DNA of 64,000 nucleotides from Shewanella sp. AS1 (GCF_021412565.1 NZ_JAKCLJ010000011.1:1-64000); one strand, 5' to 3'; positions 8,687-17,225 are shown, numbered from the stretch's first letter. Made by a program: numbers and translations. Notes: generated from the letters alone by a model not told the origin.

Positions 8687-9868
8687 TTAATTTGCTCCAT
8701 CTGTAAGGCTGGCTTTCAGCGTATTGAGATCGTCGAAACGGGTACGAATATCATCCCGCTTGGCGGCCGCACGTCTGTCACGTAGCTTCTCTAAAGAGTT
8801 AAGCAAGACATGCAGTGGCGGCCCACTGGCGGTCACCTTCTCTATATGTTGCTGCTCCATCTGCTTGGATGGCTGAGTAATATACTTATCAACCAATTGG
8901 TTATGATGCTGTATCGCGGTTTCGCCGTGGCGCTCACACACGGCAATAAAGCGGCGCAGGTTTTCTTGATACCAGGCTTGATCCTGACAATCCATAGCAC
9001 CTAAGAAGTCATCCATTAAGCTTGGGCGGCGCATACAGTCCCGTAAGATATGCTGATCTTCGGGCATCATATAGAGGAACTTGTCCACCAGCAGCTGAGA
9101 ATAGGATTGCTCGTTGGCGAAACACAGACCCAACTGCAGATCGATCACATTAATCCCGGCAAAGTCGCCGGCATTGGCGCCGCGATACACCTGTTGTCCG
9201 ACCCTGTGGGGTTTGTAATAGGGGCGGACACAGTTGAAGAACATATCTGTGTCCAGCTTATCGAATAGCGTCTTATTGGAGTCGATAACATCCTGCAACG
9301 CTTGCAGCGCCACATTCAGCAAATCCGCCGCTATCGGATGAGAGATCCCCAACGGCTGGATTTTCAACAGCGCATCGGCGGCGCGCTTATAAGCTAAGAT
9401 CCCTTTGGTGTTGTAATCGACAAACAGCTTCTCATCTTCGAGATCGGTAAAGCGTTTGTAGATGCCGTTGACTGCACTGTTATGGGTCGTAAGGTGGGCT
9501 GTTGCAAAGCGGGGCGTCACACCTATGGAGGCACCGATATGCATGGCAAGGGCCGATGCCTCTAGCAAGGGTGAGCTTGTTTCCCGGCTCGGCTCGGTGA
9601 TCTCGTGACGGCGACAAGCCGCCATATAGAGGCCCACATTGCCCAGCAGGTCGAAGGCGCTGTCGAACCCTTCGTCTGTATTGCCCTCTTCGAGCAATGC
9701 CTTAATCAAAACCCGGCCCTGCTGCTCTAACTCTTGCTTTAATTCATCGCCGATACCCACCACATTGGCAGGATCATCCTGCTGTAAATATCTGCGCTCC
9801 AAGGCCGAATTTAACTCGACAAACTCGTTGCGGATCCAATTATCAAACGCCTGAACATTGTTACTCAT
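8687..9868 (-). CDS. PrnB-like (DUF1864) haem-dioxygenase-superfamily protein
   Basis: A 393-residue protein I recognise as the PrnB/DUF1864 family, whose founding member is the pyrrolnitrin enzyme PrnB (monodechloroaminopyrrolnitrin synthase), a structural relative of tryptophan 2,3- and indoleamine 2,3-dioxygenases. The signature block runs around 213-248: CVRPYYKPHRVGQQVYRGAN, then AGDFAGINVIDLQLGLC. Candidate axial haem ligands are His314 and His321/322 in RHGETAIQHH, close to where PrnB has its ligand. It has no signal peptide. It heads a two-gene operon with a kynureninase-like enzyme and is divergent from an Lrp-type regulator. Together these suggest oxidative handling of tryptophan or another indole; the exact reaction is unknown. 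No other pyrrolnitrin gene is nearby. Confidence 0.75.
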   Translation of the reverse strand: MSNNVQAFDNWIRNEFVELNSALERRYLQQDDPANVVGIGDELKQELEQQGRVLIKALLEEGNTDEGFDSAFDLLGNVGLYMAACRRHEITEPSRETSSPLLEASALAMHIGASIGVTPRFATAHLTTHNSAVNGIYKRFTDLEDEKLFVDYNTKGILAYKRAADALLKIQPLGISHPIAADLLNVALQALQDVIDSNKTLFDKLDTDMFFNCVRPYYKPHRVGQQVYRGANAGDFAGINVIDLQLGLCFANEQSYSQLLVDKFLYMMPEDQHILRDCMRRPSLMDDFLGAMDCQDQAWYQENLRRFIAVCERHGETAIQHHNQLVDKYITQPSKQMEQQHIEKVTASGPPLHVLLNSLEKLRDRRAAAKRDDIRTRFDDLNTLKASLTDGAN

Positions 9869-10058
9869 AGGGTACTCTTTCTATTTCTTTTTATTGGCTA
9901 AGGTCTGCGCCTTAGGCTTTGTGACCACACAGGTTAACCTAACACCAAGCAAGGAGTTATTATCGTTATAATCTGACCAATATAGGAAGATTATTAGTGA
10001 TTTCCGATATTATTTACTCTATAAATGAAAATAATCACTCACCAAAACGGTGCTGAAT

Positions 10059-10553
10059 ATGAAATCTGCGGATATCAAAGCGCAAGAGGGCAAAGCCCTG
10101 GACAGTAAAGACAGACGAATCCTGGAAATACTGCAGAAAGAGGGACGGATCTCAGTGGCTGAACTGGCCAGCCGACTCAATATGTCCGATACCCCCTGCC
10201 TGAGACGAATTAAAAAACTGGAGCAAAACGGCTATATCGATGGCTACAGCGCCAGACTCAACGCCGCCAGTCTACAACTTAAGGTAGTGGTCTACGCCTT
10301 TATTCGCCTGAGCGAAAATTCCGACCGTCATGCCGATCAATTCGAGCACGAGATGTCCCAGCTTGAGCAGGTACTCGAATGCTCGGTGATCACAGGCGGG
10401 CACGATTATCTACTGAAAATCGTCGCTCACGATCTGCTGGAATATGAAAGGTTTGTGAAACGCCGACTCGGCAGCCTTAAGTGCATCGCCAGCATAGAAT
10501 CCACTGTGGTGCTCAAGCAGACCTTCTCTCGCCATCAACTGCCGGTCAATTAA
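10059..10553 (+). CDS. Lrp/AsnC-family transcriptional regulator
   Basis: A 164-residue one-component regulator. The N-terminal winged HTH covers LDSKDRRILEILQKEG and ISVAELASRLNMSDTPCLRR, and the C-terminal RAM (amino-acid binding) domain covers the rest, with VLECSVITGGHDYLLKI in the usual position. Such proteins form octamers and answer to amino acids. I use the ATG at 10059 (GGTG six bases upstream); GTG at 10050 is an alternative. It is divergent from the PrnB-like/kynureninase-like pair with a 190-bp gap, so it probably controls that pair with a tryptophan-like effector (inference). Confidence 0.9.
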   Translation: MKSADIKAQEGKALDSKDRRILEILQKEGRISVAELASRLNMSDTPCLRRIKKLEQNGYIDGYSARLNAASLQLKVVVYAFIRLSENSDRHADQFEHEMSQLEQVLECSVITGGHDYLLKIVAHDLLEYERFVKRRLGSLKCIASIESTVVLKQTFSRHQLPVN

Positions 10554-10636
10554 GGGTTGTCTTACAATTTTGTCGATGATTTTTCGGCTAAAAGTGTCTA
10601 ATCTGATAGAGAGACCACTGAATACAAGGATCTTTT

Positions 10637-11176
10637 ATGCGAACCCTTCTGTTGTTAACCCTGCTATTGCTGACGGCCTCTGCCATGGCAACTGTGTATA
10701 AGTGGGTCGATAAAGATGGCAAGGTGCATTATTCAGATACTCCAGTGGAAAACTCACAGCAGGTCGAGTTTAAGCCCAGTACGGAAAATCAGGTGAAGCT
10801 GCCACCCCCTGTGGTGATACCCCCTTCGGCTAAAGCCCCTCAACCCGCAGAGCCGCCTTATACCCTCAGTATCACCAGCCCGACCGAAGAGGAAACTATC
10901 CGCGACAATAACGGTAATATCACCATCATAGGTAAGGTACACCCTAAGCTGGCCTCAGGTCATGTCTTGGTCCTGTCTATGGATGGTAAGGTGATCGGCG
11001 CCGCCCAATCGAGTGCCATTTTTAATCTGGAAAATATCGATCGCGGCGAGCATGTTTTTCAAATTCACGCACTGGAACAAAACGGCAAACAACTTGCATC
11101 TACTCCGCCAAGAACCGTATTTCTTCATCGAGCAAGCATGAAATCAGTCCCCAAGGCGACACAGTTTAGTAACTAA
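10637..11176 (+). CDS. DUF4124 secreted protein
   Basis: A 179-residue exported protein. Residues 1-18 are a signal peptide (MRTLLLLTLLLLTASAMA) directly followed by the DUF4124 motif TVYKWVDKDGKVHYSDTP. A proline-rich linker (about 55-75) leads to a beta-rich, Ig-like C-terminal part (TLSITSPTEEETIRDNNGNI). Function is unknown; genes of this family often sit beside glnL/ntrB in gammaproteobacteria, as here. NtrC sites lie between it and ntrB, so it is probably a separate unit. Confidence 0.85.
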   Translation: MRTLLLLTLLLLTASAMATVYKWVDKDGKVHYSDTPVENSQQVEFKPSTENQVKLPPPVVIPPSAKAPQPAEPPYTLSITSPTEEETIRDNNGNITIIGKVHPKLASGHVLVLSMDGKVIGAAQSSAIFNLENIDRGEHVFQIHALEQNGKQLASTPPRTVFLHRASMKSVPKATQFSN

Positions 11177-11251
11177 ATCTAGTTTTTCATTGTTTTTTAA
11201 AAGGTTACAAAAGTAATATTCGTTTTGCCTCGATGAAGATAGCTTGCACCA

Positions 11252-11281
11252 TGCACCAAATTGGTGCACCATAATGGTGCA
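11252..11281. promoter_or_regulatory. Two overlapping NtrC sites upstream of ntrB
   Basis: TGCACCAAATTGGTGCA (11252-11268) is a perfect NtrC dyad and GCACCATAATGGTGCA (11266-11281) a second, sharing three bases. A further half site, TGCACC, lies at 11245. They sit 23-52 bp before the ntrB start, where bound NtrC would block a promoter, as at E. coli glnL; this suggests autorepression. Confidence 0.8.
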
Positions 11282-11303
11282 TACTATTTTCCTGGAGTCG
11301 TGA

Positions 11304-12347
11304 ATGAATACAGAGCCTCTGCTCAACCACCTAGTCACCGCGGTCATGGTCATCAATGATGACTTAACCTTAGGGTATGCCAATAGCGCGGCAGAGCAGC
11401 TACTCGGGCTAGGCAATCACAGGCTCATCGAACACAAATTTACTGACTGTTATCATGAACTCAGCGCCGACTCTGAGCTGCTTATCGCCGCCATCGAAGA
11501 GCATCAGGGGCTCACGGTGAACGCCGCAACCATAGTCACCTTAGATGGCCAGCAACACACGGTCGATATCACCCTCACCCCCATAGACATGACTGATGCC
11601 AAACCTCAGGGGCTGCTAGAGCTGCGTCAGGTGGATCAACAGAGGCGCATACTGCAACAGCTCACCATAGATGCGCAGCAACAAGCGGCACAATACCTGG
11701 TGCGTAACCTGGCCCATGAGATTAAAAACCCCCTCGGCGGACTGCGCGGCGCGGCGCAGCTGCTGGCAAGAGAGTTAGAGCATGATGAGCAGCGTGAGTT
11801 TACCGACCTCATCATAGAGCAGGCCGATCGCCTGCGTAACTTGGTGGATCGCCTGCTGGGGCCGCAAATGCCCACAGAGCACAGCATCCATAATATCCAT
11901 GAAGTGATCCAGAAGGTGATCAAATTGGTGCAGGTGACCCTGCCGGGCAATATCGAGCTGATCCAAGATTACGACCCCTCTATTCCCGATATCACCATGG
12001 ATCAGGAACAGCTACAACAGGCCGTGCTCAATATAGTGCAAAACGCCATACAGGCACTGGAAGAAGGCGGTGAGATCCGCATCAAGACCCGCACTCAGCA
12101 TCAGGTGACCCTGGGAACCGAACGTCACAAACTGGTATTGGCGCTGTCCATCATAGATAACGGCCCGGGCATCAAGCCTGAGCTGATGGACACCCTCTTC
12201 TACCCTATGGTGACAGGACGGGAGCAGGGTTCCGGGCTCGGCTTATCCATAGCCCATAACTTTGCCCGGCTCCACGGCGGGCGAATCGACTGCACCTCTA
12301 TAGTGGGGCAGACCGAATTTACCATTCTACTGCCGGTGACAAATTAA
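11304..12347 (+). CDS. ntrB: Nitrogen sensor histidine kinase NtrB (GlnL)
   Basis: A 347-residue soluble sensor kinase that, under PII (GlnB) control, phosphorylates or dephosphorylates NtrC according to nitrogen state. An N-terminal PAS domain (about 5-110) precedes the dimerisation and phosphoacceptor helix, where His138 lies in NLAHEIKNPLGGLRGAAQ. The ATPase domain has N box VLNIVQNAIQAL, DNGPGI and GSGLGLSIAHN. There are no membrane segments, as expected. It is followed by ntrC after 32 bp, forming one operon, and overlapping NtrC sites stand just upstream. Confidence 0.96.
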   Translation: MNTEPLLNHLVTAVMVINDDLTLGYANSAAEQLLGLGNHRLIEHKFTDCYHELSADSELLIAAIEEHQGLTVNAATIVTLDGQQHTVDITLTPIDMTDAKPQGLLELRQVDQQRRILQQLTIDAQQQAAQYLVRNLAHEIKNPLGGLRGAAQLLARELEHDEQREFTDLIIEQADRLRNLVDRLLGPQMPTEHSIHNIHEVIQKVIKLVQVTLPGNIELIQDYDPSIPDITMDQEQLQQAVLNIVQNAIQALEEGGEIRIKTRTQHQVTLGTERHKLVLALSIIDNGPGIKPELMDTLFYPMVTGREQGSGLGLSIAHNFARLHGGRIDCTSIVGQTEFTILLPVTN

Positions 12348-12379
12348 TTGATGAGCATTCAACTGAAGAGAGTGAAGCT

Positions 12380-13786
12380 ATGACAGAAAAAGTTTGGGTT
12401 CTCGATGATGACAGTTCGATTCGTTGGGTACTGGAAAGAGCCTTAAAAGGCGCCAAAATAAGCTGTGCCAGCTTCGCCGCAGCCGAGTCACTCTGGCAAG
12501 CACTGGAACAGAGCCAGCCCCAAGTGATCATCTCAGACATCAGAATGCCAGGCACAGATGGCCTCACCCTCCTTGAGCGCCTACAGCTACACTATGCCCA
12601 TATTCCTGTCATCATAATGACGGCTCATTCGGATCTCGACAGCGCCGTTAGCGCCTATCAGGCAGGCGCCTTCGAATATCTGCCTAAACCTTTCGATATC
12701 GATGAGGCGATAGGTCTGGTGGAGCGCGCCATTAATCACGCGAAAGAACAATCACCCAAACTGAGACACGAACCCGAGGTAAAAGCCCCAGAAATTATTG
12801 GTGAGGCACCCGCCATGCAGGAGGTGTTTCGCGCCATAGGCAGGCTATCGCGCTCCTCCATTAGCGTGCTTATTAATGGCCAGTCTGGTACGGGTAAAGA
12901 GCTGGTTGCCGGCGCACTGCATAAACACAGCCCGCGCAAAGAGAAACCCTTTATCGCCCTTAACATGGCGGCCATCCCCAAAGAGTTGATCGAATCTGAA
13001 CTCTTCGGCCACGAGAAAGGCGCCTTTACCGGCGCGGCGAATGTGCGTCAGGGACGGTTCGAGCAGGCCGATGGCGGCACACTGTTTCTTGATGAGATTG
13101 GCGATATGCCACTGGATATTCAGACTCGCCTGCTCAGGGTGCTGGCCGATGGCGAATTTTACCGTGTCGGCGGACACTCACCGGTAAAGGTAGATGTGCG
13201 TATTATTGCGGCTACACACCAGAATCTGGAGTCCTTAGTCAGCAAAGGGGATTTTCGTGAGGATCTGTTCCACCGCCTCAATGTGATCCGGGTACATCTG
13301 CCGCCCCTGGCGCAACGACGTGAAGATATCCCCCAACTGGCGCGCCACTTCCTAGCCACTGCCGCCAAAGAGATCAGTGTCGAGCCTAAAATTCTGACCA
13401 AAGCTACCGCCGAACTGCTGTCCAGCCTGCCCTGGCCCGGCAACGTGAGGCAACTGGAAAACACCTGTCGCTGGCTGATGGTAATGGCATCGGGCAAGGA
13501 GATCTTACCTCAAGACCTGCCTCCTGAACTCCTGGCTCCCCAGCCGCAAACCAATGGCAATACCGAGGCCAGCGGCTCATGGCAACGGGCGCTCACCCAA
13601 TGGATAGATCAGCGCCTCAGCGAGGGAGAAAGCGATCTGCTCACCGAGGTGCAGCCCGTCTTCGAGCGGATATTACTGGAAACAGCACTTAAACATACCA
13701 ATGGCCATAAACAGGAGGCCGCCAAACGGCTCGGATGGGGGCGTAACACCCTGACAAGAAAGCTAAAAGAGCTCGAAATGAACTAA
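12380..13786 (+). CDS. ntrC: Nitrogen regulator NtrC (GlnG), sigma-54 activator
   Basis: A 468-residue enhancer-binding protein. The receiver domain has Asp53 in ISDIRMPGTDG and Lys in YLPKPF. The AAA+ domain has Walker A GQSGTGKE, the sigma-54 contact loop GAFTGA, Walker B GTLFLDEIGD and R fingers. The C-terminal Fis-type HTH is KQEAAKRLGWGRNTLTRKL. Phosphorylated by NtrB, it drives sigma-54 promoters such as the glnA promoter at 4988-5004. A strong terminator follows at once, so ntrBC ends here. Confidence 0.97.
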   Translation: MTEKVWVLDDDSSIRWVLERALKGAKISCASFAAAESLWQALEQSQPQVIISDIRMPGTDGLTLLERLQLHYAHIPVIIMTAHSDLDSAVSAYQAGAFEYLPKPFDIDEAIGLVERAINHAKEQSPKLRHEPEVKAPEIIGEAPAMQEVFRAIGRLSRSSISVLINGQSGTGKELVAGALHKHSPRKEKPFIALNMAAIPKELIESELFGHEKGAFTGAANVRQGRFEQADGGTLFLDEIGDMPLDIQTRLLRVLADGEFYRVGGHSPVKVDVRIIAATHQNLESLVSKGDFREDLFHRLNVIRVHLPPLAQRREDIPQLARHFLATAAKEISVEPKILTKATAELLSSLPWPGNVRQLENTCRWLMVMASGKEILPQDLPPELLAPQPQTNGNTEASGSWQRALTQWIDQRLSEGESDLLTEVQPVFERILLETALKHTNGHKQEAAKRLGWGRNTLTRKLKELEMN

Positions 13787-13820
13787 AAAAATAACCCAGC
13801 TTAGGCTGGGTTATTTTTTG
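13785..13820 (+). terminator. ntrC terminator
   Basis: AAAAAATAACCCAGC / GCTGGGTTATTTTTT is a nearly perfect stem with a short loop and T run. It begins at the ntrC stop codon, and its right half also encodes the last residues of the small minus-strand ORF. Confidence 0.9.
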
Positions 13821-13914
13821 TTGATGTTGCTGCTTGTCGTTCTTTTTCAGACTTAGCGACAGGCATAGCGGCTTGTAATAAAGCGCTCACCCAGATGTTT
13901 TGATTGCTGCTCAT
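13801..13914 (-). CDS. Possible 37-aa small protein
   Basis: Reading the minus strand from an ATG at 13912-13914 gives 37 residues, starting MSSNQNIWVSALLQAAMPVA and ending TKNNPA, with a TAA at 13801-13803. A GGAG ribosome site lies six bases before the ATG, which is better than those of many proven genes here. The middle (IWVSALLQAAMPVA) could be an amphipathic or short membrane helix; the tail is charged and polar. It faces ntrC tail to tail, and its end uses the ntrC terminator stem. I know no family. The good ribosome site argues for it, the small size against. Confidence 0.45.
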   Translation of the reverse strand: MSSNQNIWVSALLQAAMPVAKSEKERQAATSTKNNPA

Positions 13915-14005
13915 GATTTACTCCATTCTGTTGGTCACTTAACAGTATTATTACCGCTATAATTAGTAAAATGAATAAATGACATGAAGTGAATTCCATT
14001 TAAGA

Positions 14006-14893
14006 ATGAATATTTTAATCAGAAACTTACAACACTTTCTCACCTTAGTTGAGAGCGCAAATTTCACTAAAGCCGCGGAAAAATGTTTTATTACCCAACC
14101 AACGCTAAGCAAAATCATTCAACGTTTAGAAGATAATGTCGGTCAACAGCTATTGCATCGTAATAACCAGAAAGTAGAGCTAACCCAGGCCGGTAAGTTA
14201 ATGGAGCAAAGCGCACGGGAAATTCTGGGGCAATGGCACAGGCTGCAGGAGGAGCTCAACAACCTGAGCGGTTTAAAATCGGGTCATCTGCGTCTGGGGG
14301 TCTGCCCCATGATGAGCAGCCTGCTGATTGGCCTGCTGACCGACTTTCGTCAACGCTACCCTGGCATCGAACTGCAGATGCACGAATATGGCGGTGGGTT
14401 GAGCTGTGAGTTAGCCCTAGTGAACAATAGCCTGGATATCGCGTTTACCGCGCTACCTGTAGCCCATGATAACGAGCTGGCCCACTACACCCTAAGCCGT
14501 TATCCCCTGCAGGTCTGCTTGCCCGAAAGGCATCCGTTGTGTGAAAAAGAGGTTATCCGCTGGCAGGACTTCGCGCCTTATCCTTTCATTCTGTATAACG
14601 AACAGTTTTCACTGGCGAAACTGATCACCCAGCTGAGCAACCAGGCGGGCGTAAAACTGAATATTGCTTTTCGCAGTGGTCAGTGGGATTTTCTCGCAAC
14701 CATGGTGGAAGCCAATATGGGACTGGCCATTCTGCCGGAGCCTATCTGTCAGCGCCTCGCCAGCAGCAAGCTGGTTTTTAAACCCATGGAGCCCGGCATC
14801 ACCTGGGATTTGGCGCTGATTTGGCGAAAAGATCTGCCCCTTACCCCAGCGGCGACCGCCCTGCTCAGCCTGAGCCAAGTACGCGGCAACTGA
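14006..14893 (+). CDS. LysR-family transcriptional regulator
   Basis: A 295-residue LysR-type regulator. The N-terminal HTH is NLQHFLTLVESANFTKAAEK and FITQPTLSKIIQRLE; the C-terminal periplasmic-binding-like effector domain starts near 90 (LRLGVCPMMSSLLIG). The effector and targets cannot be told. It is divergent from the small ORF at 13801-13914 and convergent with fieF only 10 bp away with no clear terminator between. LysR regulators often control a divergent neighbour, but the only one here is the small ORF. Confidence 0.92.
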   Translation: MNILIRNLQHFLTLVESANFTKAAEKCFITQPTLSKIIQRLEDNVGQQLLHRNNQKVELTQAGKLMEQSAREILGQWHRLQEELNNLSGLKSGHLRLGVCPMMSSLLIGLLTDFRQRYPGIELQMHEYGGGLSCELALVNNSLDIAFTALPVAHDNELAHYTLSRYPLQVCLPERHPLCEKEVIRWQDFAPYPFILYNEQFSLAKLITQLSNQAGVKLNIAFRSGQWDFLATMVEANMGLAILPEPICQRLASSKLVFKPMEPGITWDLALIWRKDLPLTPAATALLSLSQVRGN

Positions 14894-14903
14894 AGCTGCG
14901 GGG

Positions 14904-15773
14904 TTAAACCGGATCCTGATGCACTATCACTTCCACATCGTCGAACAGATCTCTTATGCGCGCCTCTGCCGCATCGGCGATGGCGTGAGCCTCATCCAAG
15001 CTCAACTTGCCGTTGAGCTCTAGATGGCACTGCACAAAGCTGGTCTTACCCGATTCACGGGTACGCAGATCATGAAAACCGTTGATACGAGGATCTTGTT
15101 CAATCGCTTGCACTATCTTCAGCTTAGTATCGGCATCCAACTCCCTGTCCAGCAGAGACTGCACCGAACGATAGGCAAGATCCAGCGCCTGCTGGCCAAT
15201 AAACAAAGCGATCAGCAGTGCAAACAGGCCATCGGCCCACCACCAGCCATACTGGGACAATACCAGCGCCAGCAGTACCGAGGCGTTGAGCAACAAATCA
15301 GACTTATAATGCAGTGAATCGGCCTCGACCACAGTGCTTGAGGTCGCTGCCAGGGCACGTTTTTGCAGCATCACCAGCGCGAAGGTCAGGACGATGGCAA
15401 TGACGGATACCACAATCCCCAACATGGCATTGTTAACCGGGGTTGGATTGATCAGACGATCCCCGCCATGAAACAGCAGCAAGAAAGCTGAGCCCATGAT
15501 AAAGGCAGACTGTGCCAGCGCGGCCAAGGGTTCGGCCTTGCCATGACCATAACGATGATCATTATCGGCGGGAACAATCGCATAACGGATCGCAATGAAA
15601 TTAACGACTGAAGCCAAGGCATCGGCGAAGGAGTCGGTGAGAGAGGCCAGCATACTGGCGGAACCTGAGTAGATCCAGGCCGCCAGTTTGATGGCGATCA
15701 GGGTAAAAGCGGTAGCCACTGCGGCGCGGCTAGCCAGTTTTACCCAAAAGTCGTATTGGGAAGTCTGTGTCAT
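14904..15773 (-). CDS. fieF: Cation diffusion facilitator, FieF-like zinc/iron efflux
   Basis: A 289-residue inner-membrane cation/proton antiporter of the CDF family. Six membrane segments cover about residues 14-205, with metal-site aspartates in LTDSFADALASVVNF and a second set in EADSLHYKSDLLLNA. The C-terminal cytoplasmic metallochaperone-like domain (about 210-289) ends in VEVIVHQDP. Sequence and length fit FieF (YiiP), and the cpxP-cpxRA neighbourhood matches the E. coli order (cpxA-cpxR-cpxP-fieF). It may be cotranscribed behind the CpxP/Spy-like gene (67-bp gap). Confidence 0.88.
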   Translation of the reverse strand: MTQTSQYDFWVKLASRAAVATAFTLIAIKLAAWIYSGSASMLASLTDSFADALASVVNFIAIRYAIVPADNDHRYGHGKAEPLAALAQSAFIMGSAFLLLFHGGDRLINPTPVNNAMLGIVVSVIAIVLTFALVMLQKRALAATSSTVVEADSLHYKSDLLLNASVLLALVLSQYGWWWADGLFALLIALFIGQQALDLAYRSVQSLLDRELDADTKLKIVQAIEQDPRINGFHDLRTRESGKTSFVQCHLELNGKLSLDEAHAIADAAEARIRDLFDDVEVIVHQDPV

Positions 15774-15840
15774 AAAGCCTTATCACTACTCGTAAAAAGT
15801 AGGGGGAAGAGATAGGACTTCATTGTAACTCAGTTAGCCT

Positions 15841-16329
15841 TTATGGGCGATCTCCTTTACGCATGCCGCGTTTGTTAAAGTTCTCTTTAAACTGGGTCTG
15901 TTGCTCGGGTGTCAGTAGTTGATAGACAGAGCGCTGTAGCTTAATCATCTCCAGCATACCCAGCTCTCGCTTGGCCTCTCTCTCCTTCATGGCCGCCAGC
16001 ACCTTAGCCTCATCGAACGACTCACTGGTCACCAACTCAAGCATCTGCGCCTTATGGGCCTGGCGCTCCTCAGCCGTCAGGCGCTTATCCTTTCGCGCCG
16101 CTTTTTTCTCATCCATCAATTTATTGATCTCTGATTTCTGCTGCTCGGTCAGATCCAGGCCACGTAACATGCCATGCATGAAACCATGGTGACCCTTATG
16201 CTGACCCTTATGATATTGCCCTTGCATGGGCTTATCCTGAGGAGTAGGTTCACCGGCAAACGCGGTAGGGGCCATCAGGCTTGTGGTCATCAGAGCCAGC
16301 ATGGCGGATTTCACTATGTGCTTTTTCAT
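15841..16329 (-). CDS. CpxP/Spy-family periplasmic protein
   Basis: A 162-residue exported protein with a signal peptide cleaved after about AFA (26). The mature part is rich in His, Lys and Gln and has two LTxxQ-type motifs, DLTEQQKSEINKLM and LTPEQQTQFKENF, the mark of the Spy/CpxP fold, a cradle-shaped chaperone dimer. The position divergent from cpxR and beside fieF is that of cpxP, so it is probably the CpxP that binds and calms the CpxA sensor. The CpxR boxes at 16439-16478 are shared between both directions. The gene could equally be named spy-like. Confidence 0.85.
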   Translation of the reverse strand: MKKHIVKSAMLALMTTSLMAPTAFAGEPTPQDKPMQGQYHKGQHKGHHGFMHGMLRGLDLTEQQKSEINKLMDEKKAARKDKRLTAEERQAHKAQMLELVTSESFDEAKVLAAMKEREAKRELGMLEMIKLQRSVYQLLTPEQQTQFKENFNKRGMRKGDRP

Positions 16330-16438
16330 AATTTGCCTCTTACTTGCAGTGGTGCAAAGTGATGACGAACAGTTAACCCTTATCTAGTTAACTTGACTAT
16401 AGCTTAGCCGCTGCAACGTAATCCTGAGTGCCCCTTAG

Positions 16439-16453
16439 GTAAACCTCTGTAAA
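16439..16453. promoter_or_regulatory. CpxR box
   Basis: GTAAACCTCTGTAAA is an exact GTAAA-N5-GTAAA CpxR box in the space between the CpxP/Spy-like gene and cpxR. It predicts that CpxR controls one or both. Confidence 0.75.
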
Positions 16454-16463
16454 GTTAGTGAGA

Positions 16464-16478
16464 TTTACGTAGAATTAC
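16464..16478. promoter_or_regulatory. Second CpxR-box-like site, opposite orientation
   Basis: TTTACGTAGAATTAC reads on the other strand as GTAAT-N5-GTAAA, one base off the CpxR consensus. It lies 10 bp after the first box. Confidence 0.5.
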
Positions 16479-16541
16479 ATTGATAGACTGCAATTGACAC
16501 CAGAAGCGGTATAATCGAAAAAAAGCACCATAAGGCACAAA

Positions 16542-17225
16542 ATGAATCAAATTCTGTTAATCGATGACGACTTAGGTCTGGCCGAACTGTTGGCACAGTT
16601 ACTCGAGCTTGAAGGATTCAGCTTAACCTTAGCCCACGATGGTCAATCCGGACTCTCTCTGGCCTTGGAGCAGGACTTTAACCTGATCTTACTCGATGTC
16701 ATGCTGCCAAAACTCAATGGTTTCGAGGTACTTAAAGCCCTGCGCAGCAAGAAGCAAACGCCTGTGTTGATGCTGACCGCCCGAGGGGACGAGATCGACA
16801 GAGTTGTCGGGCTGGAAATTGGTGCCGATGATTACCTGCCCAAGCCTTTCAACGACAGGGAACTGGTGGCCCGTATCAAGGCGATTATTCGCCGCACCGC
16901 AAACCATGCCGATGAACAGCACACCATGATTATCGAGTTTGCCGATATCAAGCTGGATCCCAGTCGCCAGGAGGTATTCTGCCAGGATCAACTGCTTATC
17001 CTTACCGGCACTGAATTCAGCCTGCTCTATTACATGCTACAACACAGCGGTGAAGTGCTCAGCAAAGACAGCCTCAGCGAAAATGTGCTGGGTAAAAAAC
17101 TGATGCCATTTGACCGCAGCCTGGATATGCATCTCTCAAACCTGCGTAAAAAACTGCCGGACAGGGCAGATGGACGCCCAAGGGTTAAGACCTTACGTGG
17201 TAAGGGCTATATCTGGTTAACTTAA
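16542..17225 (+). CDS. cpxR: Envelope-stress response regulator CpxR
   Basis: A 227-residue OmpR-type regulator. The receiver domain has acidic residues in LLIDDD, phosphoacceptor Asp52 in LLDVMLPKLNG, and Lys in DDYLPKPF. The C-terminal winged HTH includes RSLDMHLSNLRKKL and VKTLRGKGYIWL. Phosphorylated by CpxA, it turns on periplasmic folding and protease genes. Its stop overlaps the cpxA start by one base (TAATG), so the two are translationally coupled. CpxR boxes upstream imply autoregulation. Confidence 0.95.
   Translation: MNQILLIDDDLGLAELLAQLLELEGFSLTLAHDGQSGLSLALEQDFNLILLDVMLPKLNGFEVLKALRSKKQTPVLMLTARGDEIDRVVGLEIGADDYLPKPFNDRELVARIKAIIRRTANHADEQHTMIIEFADIKLDPSRQEVFCQDQLLILTGTEFSLLYYMLQHSGEVLSKDSLSENVLGKKLMPFDRSLDMHLSNLRKKLPDRADGRPRVKTLRGKGYIWLT

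Noticed and set aside
8687..9868. A true tryptophan 2,3-dioxygenase (kynA)
   Set aside because: The signature block fits PrnB/DUF1864 better than classic TDO; I therefore gave no gene symbol.
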